DNA of 64,000 nt, taken from JAJFUI01 sp963754135 (GTDB taxonomy: Bacteria; Planctomycetota; Planctomycetia; Pirellulales; Thermoguttaceae). Within the stretch, counting starts at the first letter, position 1. Every line of letters starts with the position of its first letter. Below the pieces are notes generated by a model, which was not told the DNA's origin, ran no database searches, and was given only the letters and a program-made list of their open reading frames with translations. Positions 58,271-64,000 of this stretch are shown here, piece by piece. The position numbers and the translations under genes are program-made. The stretch lies in the NCBI GenBank assembly GCA_963754135.1, contig CAVWEY010000001.1, forward strand, positions 62,001-126,000, given 5' to 3'.

Positions 58271-59257
58271 CTAATTTGCGGCTTGCGTCTTCTTCTTCCG
58301 CCGCAACTCGCTCTTGGCCAGGCTGAACCGGTAGAAACTGCCGACCGGATCGGGAATGCCCTCGGTGATGATGCGGTCGATCTCGTCCGGGTCGTTGCTG
58401 TCGATCACCGAGGCCACGCCGCTCATCAGCCGCGCCCCGTAGTCGGTCACGCCGTCGTTGGCCCCGTGGCAGCCGATGCAGGGGGAATTGACCGCGGGGC
58501 AGAGGGCCTTGCAGCCCGCCCGAGTGGCGATGCCGCAACACAACAGCCCCTGCTCCAGCAGGCACGTCTCCTCGTCGGGGATCAACTGCCACGTGCGGTA
58601 GAACCGCTTGATCTTCTTCACGTCCCGCTTCCGCGGACACTCATCGCAGACCGTCGTGTTCATGCCGATCACGGAACCCTTCGGCGGCAGCTTGCCTTCG
58701 AGGATCGCCACCAGCGCCGCCCAGATGTTTTCGGCCTCGGGCGGGCAGCCGGGCAGGTAGTAGTCCACCTCGACCGTCTGGTCCAGCGTCTTCAGCGTGT
58801 CGTAGAAGAGCGGCAGGTGGAGCGTCCCCTCGGGCACTCTCGTTTGCAGCCGCGGACGGACGTCCTGCGGATTCTCCGGCGCGGTCGCCGAGTCTTCCTT
58901 GTACACGGTGTCGAAGATTTCCTGGCGGTTGCTCATGTTCGCCAGCCCCGGAATGCAGCCCTCGCTGGCGCAAGAGCCGAAGGCCACCAGGACCTTCGAT
59001 TTCCGCCGCATGAGCTGCGCCATGTACTCCTGCTCGCTGGTGCGGATGCCGCCGTTGAAGAGGCAGAGGTCGATGCTGCCGTCGGGCATCTTCTCCACGT
59101 CGCGGACCTTGCCGTCGGCGCCGCAGGGGAACATCACGATGTCGAACGCCGCAGCCACGTCGAGAATCTTCTCGTCGATGGCCAGGATCGAAATCTCGCA
59201 GCCGCCGCAGGAGGCCGCCCAGTAGATCGCCAGCTTTCCCTTGGGTTTGTCGCTCAT
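58271..59257 (-). CDS. mvhG: [NiFe] hydrogenase small subunit, MvhG-like
   Basis: 328 residues. Fe-S electron-transfer subunit next to MvhA. Proximal cluster ligands: ASCGGCEISILAI, AFGSCASEGCIPGLANMSN and YLPGCPPEAENIW. The C-terminal part has many Cys (VCDECPRKRDV, LLCCGIATRAGCKALC, CIGCHGANDG) for medial/distal clusters, as in archaeal MvhG. No Tat signal, so cytosolic as expected for group 3. Intact. Four bases overlap with mvhD. Confidence 0.95.
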   Translation of the reverse strand: MSDKPKGKLAIYWAASCGGCEISILAIDEKILDVAAAFDIVMFPCGADGKVRDVEKMPDGSIDLCLFNGGIRTSEQEYMAQLMRRKSKVLVAFGSCASEGCIPGLANMSNRQEIFDTVYKEDSATAPENPQDVRPRLQTRVPEGTLHLPLFYDTLKTLDQTVEVDYYLPGCPPEAENIWAALVAILEGKLPPKGSVIGMNTTVCDECPRKRDVKKIKRFYRTWQLIPDEETCLLEQGLLCCGIATRAGCKALCPAVNSPCIGCHGANDGVTDYGARLMSGVASVIDSNDPDEIDRIITEGIPDPVGSFYRFSLAKSELRRKKKTQAAN

Positions 59258-59751
59258 GCGGGCACCTCCATCGCCTCTTCGTGTTCCTTGACGATCTCTG
59301 CCAGAGCGTGCAACCGCTCGTCGTCCTCCTGCCAGTTGGCGGGCCAGCGGAGCGGCCCGAGCCGGCGGACGTCGGCCACCAGCTTATCGATGCACTCGGC
59401 CAGCCGCTGGCCTTCGGCGGCCGAGGCCCAAATCAACTGCACGCGGTCCGGCTCGACGCCCATCGCCGTAAGCGTGTGCTTGAGCATCGCGTAGCGGCGC
59501 ATGGCCTTGTAGTTCTGCTCGATGTAATGGCACTCGCCGGGATGGCAGCCGGCGATCATCACGCCATCGGCGCCGTCGGCCAGGGCCTTGAGGACGAACG
59601 TGGGATCGACCCGCCCGCTGCACATCACGCGGATGATCCGCACGTTGGGGGCGTACTTGATCCGCGCCGAGCCGGCCAGGTCCGCCGCCCGGTACGAACA
59701 CCAGTTGCAGAGAAAGCCCACGATCTTCGGTTCAAACGTTTCGTTGGACAT
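59254..59751 (-). CDS. mvhD: MvhD-type iron-sulfur subunit linking hydrogenase and Hdr
   Basis: 165 residues. MvhD carries a 2Fe-2S cluster and passes electrons from MvhG to HdrA. KIVGFLCNWCSYRAADLAGS, VRIIRVMCSGRVDPTFVLKA, MIAGCHPGECHYIEQNYKA are the family's three Cys regions. I prefer the ATG at 59751; TTG 59760 is in frame nine bases earlier. The gene overlaps mvhG by four bases and begins six bases before the end of hdrA. This arrangement is the same as in methanogen and sulfate-reducer hdr-mvh operons. Confidence 0.93.
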   Translation of the reverse strand: MSNETFEPKIVGFLCNWCSYRAADLAGSARIKYAPNVRIIRVMCSGRVDPTFVLKALADGADGVMIAGCHPGECHYIEQNYKAMRRYAMLKHTLTAMGVEPDRVQLIWASAAEGQRLAECIDKLVADVRRLGPLRWPANWQEDDERLHALAEIVKEHEEAMEVPA

Positions 59752-59756
59752 GGTGG

Positions 59757-61759
59757 TCAATTGCTAGTGGCTAGCGCCTCCACTTGCGGTTTCGCATCCC
59801 AGAGGATACCGTCTATCTCCGCGAAAATTTGCTCGTTGTTGAAATGGGCGCCGGTGATCACGCCGGCCGGACAGGCGGCCACGCAGGTGCCGCAGCCCTT
59901 GCAGAGCGCGCTCGTGACGCGGCTGACGCCCTTCTCCTCGTCAAACTCGATGGCGTTGTACGGGCACATGTTGTTGCAGATGCGGCAGCCGGAACAGTGC
60001 TCCTCGTCGATCGAGGCCACGATCGGCTCGATCGACACCTCGCCCTTGGTAATCATGCCGCCGATGCGGGCGGCGGCCGCGGCCCCCTGGGCCACCGAGG
60101 CCGGAATGTCCTTCGGACCCTGGCACACGCCGGCCACGAACACCCCGTCGGTCATCGTGGCCACCGGATCGAGCTTCGGGTGGCGCTCGGTGTACCAGCC
60201 GGCCATGCTGCACGAAATGCCGCATTTCAGCCCCAGTTCCTTGGCGTCGGCCTGCGGCTCCATCGCGCCCATCAGCACGACCATGTCCACCGGAATCCGT
60301 CGCTGACGGCCCAGCAGGGTGTCTTCGGCTTGCACGATCAGCCGGCCCTTTTCCGACGGGTCGCGGGCGGCGTCGCTGATTTCCGAGACCTTGCCCCGGA
60401 CAAAGTGCATCCCTTCCTCCAAGAGCCGTTGATAGAACTCCTCGTAGTCCTTCATCGGCGTGCGCAGGTCGATATAGAACGAATAGACCTCGGCCTTGGT
60501 CTTTTCCAAGACGAGGTGGCCGAACTTCAGCGCCGCCATGCAGCAGACCGACGAGCAATAGGGGTTGGTGTCGGCGTCCCGGCTGCCAACGCAATGGACG
60601 ATGGCGATGCGTTTCGGCTCGGTGCCGTCGCGGAGGACGATCTTGCCGTTGGTCGGCCCGGCGGCGTTGCAGAGCCGCTCGAACTCGAGGTTGGTGTAGA
60701 CGTTGGCCAGCCGCCCGTAGTTGTACTGCGGAATCCGCTTGCAGTCGAAGAGCTTCCAGCCGGTGGCCATGATGATGTTGCCCACCTCCAGTTCGACGAT
60801 CTCGTCCTTCTGGTCGTAATCGACGGCGCTGGTGGGGCAGACCTTCGAGCAGACCTGGCACTTCCCCTTGGTGAACCAGGTGCAGTTGGCGGTGTCGATC
60901 ACGGGCGTCCGCGGCACGGCCTGCGGGAAGGGGGTGTAGATCGCCTTGCGGTTGCCCATGCCCGCCTCGAACACGTCGTCGATCACTTTCTTCGGGCACT
61001 TTTCAATGCAGATGCCGCAGCCGGTGCACTTGTCGTAATCGACGTAGCGGGCCTTCTTGCGGACCTTCACCTTGAAGTTGCCCACCGAGCCGCTCACCTC
61101 CTCCAACTCGGAGTAGGTCAGCATGGTGACGTTCTCGTGCTGCCCGACCTCCGACATCTTCGGCGTCAGGATGCAGGCAGAGCAGTCGAGCGTGGGGAAG
61201 GTCTTGTCGAACTGGGCCATGTGGCCGCCGATCGACGGCTCGCGCTCGACAAGGTAGACGTGGTATCCGGCGTCGGCCAGTTCCAACGTGGCCTGCAAGC
61301 CGGCGATGCCGCCGCCGACGACCAACGTTGCGGGGTTGACCTTGACCTTCATCGGCTCGAGCGGCTGCTGGTGCTTGACCCGCGCGGCGGCGGCGGAAAT
61401 CAGCGACTTGGCCTTGAGCGTGCCGGATGGCTTGTCGGCGTTGACCCAGGAGACGTGCTCGCGGAGATTGGTCATTGGCAGAGGTAGGGATTCAGACCGG
61501 CCCGCTTGCAGACGGCGCGGAAGGTCTTTTCGTGCAGGTGGGGCGAGCAGGCGCCCACCACCACGCCGGTGAGTCCCTTTTCCTTGATGTCGTCCTCGAT
61601 CATCTGCTGGCCCAGCGACGAGCACATGAACTTGTAGTCTTTCGCGACGGCAACGTCTTTCAGGTTCTGGCCGGCCCAGCGGGCGACCTCCTCCACGTCG
61701 ACCGTTCCGGCGATATTGCTGCCGCAGTGGCAAACGTAAATGCCGATCTTACCGGCCAT
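59757..61759 (-). CDS. hdrA: HdrA, FAD/Fe-S subunit of the bifurcating complex, one frameshift
   Basis: About 667 residues. HdrA bifurcates electrons from H2 through FAD to ferredoxin and to HdrB. N-terminus GKIGIYVCHCGSNIAGTVDV, break near 61478 in a CAATGA run (should continue MTNLREHVSWVN), FAD site LVVGGGIAGLQATLELADAG, DCSACILTPKMSEVGQHENV, 4Fe-4S motifs DYDKCTGCGICIEKCPKK and KGKCQVCSKVCPTSAVDYD, and C-terminal ferredoxin EEHCSGCRICNNMCPYNAIE and CKGCGTCVAACPAGVITG. Length and order are normal. Located in cytosol with MvhADG and HdrBC. Confidence 0.95.
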
Positions 61760-62667
61760 GATTTCTTTATCCCTGTTGTAATTGCAGCTTGTCCATTCAG
61801 CTTCTTCGCTTTCAACACCGGAAGGGCCGCCACCAGTTCCTTGCCGAAGCCGAGCTTCTGCGGTTCGATGCCGAAAGCCACCCCCAGGATCTGTGTGAAA
61901 TACATGATCGGCAGCGCGAAATCCGTGCCGAAATGGCCGTTCACCCGGGCCTGGTAGCCGTCGAGGTTCAACTGGCACATCGGACACATACAGACGATCA
62001 TGTCGGCCTGGGCCTCCTGGGCGGAGTACAACAGCCGGCGGATCAACTCGAACGCTTGAGGTTCGCTGATCTGCGTCAGGTGGCCGCCGCAGCAATGCGC
62101 CTTGGCCGGATAATCGGCCACCTCGGCCCCCAGCCAGCCGAGCAGCCGGTCCATCTTCATCGGGTATTCGGTGCTGTCGTCCGATTCGATCGGCCGGACC
62201 ACCTGGCAACCGTAATAGGGCGCCAGCCGCAGCCCCTTCAGCGGCCGGACGAGCTTGTCGCGGACCGCCGCCTCGCCGATGTCGTCCACGATGACGTCCA
62301 GCATGTGCCGCACCTTCACCCGCCCTGGCCGGTAACTCAGACCGCCGGCGGCCAGGCACTGGTTCACCTTGGCCCCAAACTCGGGATGATCGGTCATCAA
62401 CTTGTCGGTCTTTTTCAGGTTCAGGTAGCAGGCGGCGCAGGGGGCCACAAGCTGTTGAAGCTGCGGCTCGACCAGGGCCAGATTGCGGGCGATCACCGCG
62501 CAGGCCGTCAATTCATCCTGGCTGAAATACTCGGTCGCGCCGCAGCAGTTCCAATCGTCGAGCGTCTGGAGCTTGATGTCCAGCAGGTCGGCCACCTCGC
62601 GGACGGAGTGGTCGTAGGCGGCGGCGTTGCACTCCAACGAACAACCGGGGTAGTAGGCGTATTTCAC
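61660..62667 (-). CDS. hdrB: HdrB, CCG-domain heterodisulfide-reductase-like subunit
   Basis: About 300 residues up to the hdrA overlap. Two CCG domains that bind unusual 4Fe-4S clusters: DDWNCCGATEYF with APCAACYLNLKKTDK, and KAHCCGGHLTQISE with MCPMCQLNLDGYQARV. The second CxxC is intact. The GTG at 62667 has GGAG upstream. The open frame runs through into hdrA to 61660; the last ~40 residues read out of the family pattern, and a stop in another frame at 61767-61769 would end HdrB just before the hdrA ATG, so an indel near 61790 is likely. True disulfide substrate unknown; CoM-S-S-CoB is not expected in this organism. Confidence 0.92.
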   Translation of the reverse strand: MKYAYYPGCSLECNAAAYDHSVREVADLLDIKLQTLDDWNCCGATEYFSQDELTACAVIARNLALVEPQLQQLVAPCAACYLNLKKTDKLMTDHPEFGAKVNQCLAAGGLSYRPGRVKVRHMLDVIVDDIGEAAVRDKLVRPLKGLRLAPYYGCQVVRPIESDDSTEYPMKMDRLLGWLGAEVADYPAKAHCCGGHLTQISEPQAFELIRRLLYSAQEAQADMIVCMCPMCQLNLDGYQARVNGHFGTDFALPIMYFTQILGVAFGIEPQKLGFGKELVAALPVLKAKKLNGQAAITTGIKKSWPVRSAFTFATAAAISPERSTWRRSPAGPART

Positions 62668-62688
62668 AAGACCGCTCCAAATTAAAAA

Positions 62689-62730
62689 TTGCAAATTGAA
62701 AATTGCAAATTTGAAATTTTCAATTTGCAA
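62689..62730. repeat. AT-rich inverted repeat between hdrC and hdrB
   Basis: TTGCAAATTGAAAA (62689-62702) and TTTTCAATTTGCAA (62717-62730) arms in an AT-rich gap. Same family as at 46803-46853 and 50591-50668. Confidence 0.85.
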
Positions 62731-62745
62731 TTCTCAATCGTTGTT

Positions 62746-63327
62746 CTATTGCTTCTCGCTGCCGCTCAACTCCTTCGCTTTCCGAATAATGGCCTGAAGC
62801 TGCTCGACCTGGCGGATTTTGGTGGGCAGAAGCGCCATCCGACCGCGGAAAAACATCTTCATGCCCATCGGCCCCATCTTCATCATTTCCAACGGCTTCC
62901 ACCGTTTCAGCAGATGATAGCCGGTGGCCAGTCCGGCCTCGTAGCTCCGCCCGTACTTGTCCACGAAGCCGGTAAACGTCCTGGCCAGGGCTGGGGCGTC
63001 GGTGCCGCTGTAGCGTCCCTCGGCGATCGACATCCGCTTCAACGCATAGATGATCTCGGTGATGGGGACGTTCTGCGGGCAGCGGGTGGTGCAGAGATAA
63101 CACGAGACGCACGCCCACATCGTGTTGGCCGCCAATACCGCGTCCCGGTCGCCGGCGTTGATCATGGCGATCAGGGTCCGGGGGGTGTACTGCATGTCGC
63201 CGCCGCTGGGGCACGAGCCGCCGCAACTGCCGCACTGGAGACAGTGGACCAACCGCTCCCCACCGGGCGCGGCTTCGATCACCTCCTCGAGGAAGGTTCC
63301 CTTTTTCTCCGCAATATGTGTAGCCAT
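62746..63327 (-). CDS. hdrC: HdrC, ferredoxin-like heterodisulfide-reductase subunit
   Basis: 193 residues. Two 4Fe-4S ferredoxin motifs in the middle: HCLQCGSCGGSCPSGGDM and WACVSCYLCTTRCPQNVPI; the rest is helical. HdrC passes electrons to HdrB. The first gene of the hdrCBA-mvhDGA unit. ATG at 63327 preceded by GGAGAG; an upstream in-frame ATG at 63399 would add unrelated residues. No promoter was identified in the 266-base gap before it. Confidence 0.93.
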   Translation of the reverse strand: MATHIAEKKGTFLEEVIEAAPGGERLVHCLQCGSCGGSCPSGGDMQYTPRTLIAMINAGDRDAVLAANTMWACVSCYLCTTRCPQNVPITEIIYALKRMSIAEGRYSGTDAPALARTFTGFVDKYGRSYEAGLATGYHLLKRWKPLEMMKMGPMGMKMFFRGRMALLPTKIRQVEQLQAIIRKAKELSGSEKQ

Positions 63328-63665
63328 CTCTCCAGCCTCGCTAAAGGGTTGCCGCGGGTCAAAGAGGCCCGTGGAAGAGCCGCGTCCGTGCTGCGTCAAA
63401 CGCGCCCTTGTGCAGGCTCATTGTGGCGCGTCGATCGCCGCAGTTCCTCGACCGCTCCATACCGCCGACCGGGAGGAGAGCAAGCCGCGTGCCGCAACTG
63501 CTCTATCCTGCGTCCGAAACCCTAATTCTATTGCAATTCCCGCTTTGCGCCAAGCGGCTCTCAGCAATGTCCTCGAAAACCCTCTCCTTGCGCCGCGGAT
63601 TCCCGCCGCCAGCCGCGGAAATCCGCGAGAACGGTAACCTCGCGGTCATCCGAATAGCACGGGCC

Positions 63666-64000
63666 CTATTTCTCTTGGGCCTGAAGTTCTTTGGCACGGG
63701 CGAAGTCCTTTTGCGCTTTCTCCTTCTCGCCCTTCTTCTCGTAGGCGAGGCCGCGGTTACGATACTTGGCGGCGGATGTCGAATCGAGCCGGATGGCGTC
63801 AGTGTAATCAGCAATGGCTTTGTCGTGCTCGCCCTTGTCCTTATAAGCGGCGCCCCTCGTATTGAATGCCTCCGCACAGTTGGGATCGAGTCGGATGGCT
63901 TCGGTGCAATCGGCGATGGCCTTGTCGTAGTCGCCCTTGGCCACGTAGAGGCCGGCTCGCCCCACGTAACTCTCGGCACACCTCGGTTCGCGCCGGACGG
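63666..64000 (-). CDS. TPR-repeat protein, 5' end beyond the window
   Basis: At least 110 residues, open to the window end. Three tandem tetratricopeptide units with the standard pattern: YVAKGDYDKAIADCTEAIRL, YKDKGEHDKAIADYTDAIRL, YEKKGEKEKAQKDFARAKEL. Such repeats mediate protein-protein contacts. The real start is not in this window. Not obviously linked to the hydrogenase genes; it lies 266 bases before hdrC on the same strand, with no recognisable gene in between. Confidence 0.85.
   Translation of the reverse strand, partial: VRREPRCAESYVGRAGLYVAKGDYDKAIADCTEAIRLDPNCAEAFNTRGAAYKDKGEHDKAIADYTDAIRLDSTSAAKYRNRGLAYEKKGEKEKAQKDFARAKELQAQEK

Noticed and set aside
56588..59494. 968-codon plus-strand frame over mvhA and mvhG
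   Set aside because: Antisense shadow of two strongly conserved hydrogenase genes in GC-rich DNA; Arg/His/Asp/Val-rich and without family motifs.

Overview
The window looks like a high-GC Gram-negative chromosome segment, most plausibly from a planctomycete of the Pirellulales type. This is inferred from family content (DUF1080 lectin-like protein, lipid A and heptose genes, serpin, ECF sigma with FecR-like partner, Lys-rich basic peptide) and from the many short palindromic repeats. No rRNA, tRNA or CRISPR array was recognised. The strain was probably sequenced with an indel-prone method: about 27 single-base (occasionally two-base) frameshifts break otherwise well-conserved genes. I report each such gene as one CDS and give the break positions.

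Layout. 1-16.9 kb (mostly minus strand): end of a prepilin peptidase, a membrane-anchored beta-propeller protein, three AcrB-type RND pumps and two periplasmic adaptors, with a diguanylate cyclase and a small exported protein between them. 16.9-19.1 kb: alpha/beta hydrolase, retropepsin-like protease and a TPR-like ORF. 19.0-24.6 kb (plus): an iron-sulfur assembly locus, sufR-like regulator, orphan nuoB-like gene, sufC, sufB, a small zinc-ribbon protein, sufD. 24.7-42.8 kb: ordinary housekeeping genes (aminotransferase, nucleotidyltransferase pair, FmdB, DUF2442, NAD(P)HX epimerase, CYTH protein, LpxB, M50 protease, GT39, homoserine dehydrogenase, MutY, heptosyltransferase, YgiQ-type radical SAM, two RNA methyltransferases, LarA-like protein). 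42.8-45.5 kb: serpin, FecR-like protein and ECF sigma factor.

45.7-54.7 kb (plus) is the most interesting stretch. It carries the three [FeFe]-hydrogenase maturases hydE, hydG and hydF, interrupted by a RAYT transposase and an aspartate ammonia-lyase, then a cysteine synthase fused to a degenerate cysteinyl-tRNA-synthetase-like protein, then a PII-like protein whose T-loop has been replaced. A small membrane peptide and a second diguanylate cyclase follow. 56-63.3 kb (minus) encodes a complete HdrCBA-MvhDGA set with its maturation protease, i.e. a group 3c [NiFe] hydrogenase / heterodisulfide-reductase-like electron-bifurcating complex. The window therefore combines Fe-S cluster assembly, [FeFe]-cofactor maturation and a [NiFe] bifurcating hydrogenase, which points to an H2-metabolising facultative or strict anaerobe. 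No [FeFe] hydrogenase catalytic subunit is present here.

A second theme is mobile palindromes. Several families of short inverted repeats lie between genes and, strikingly, inside reading frames (sufD, lpxB twice, GT39, spoU, hydE, larA-like, PII-like, RND pump, hydrolase), where they are read through as peptide insertions. One RAYT gene, the usual mobiliser of such repeats, sits in the hyd cluster and is flanked by the same repeat that is inserted in spoU. Gene-free stretches of any size (11977-12212, 18877-19019, 54710-54901, 63400-63665) show no gene that I recognise.
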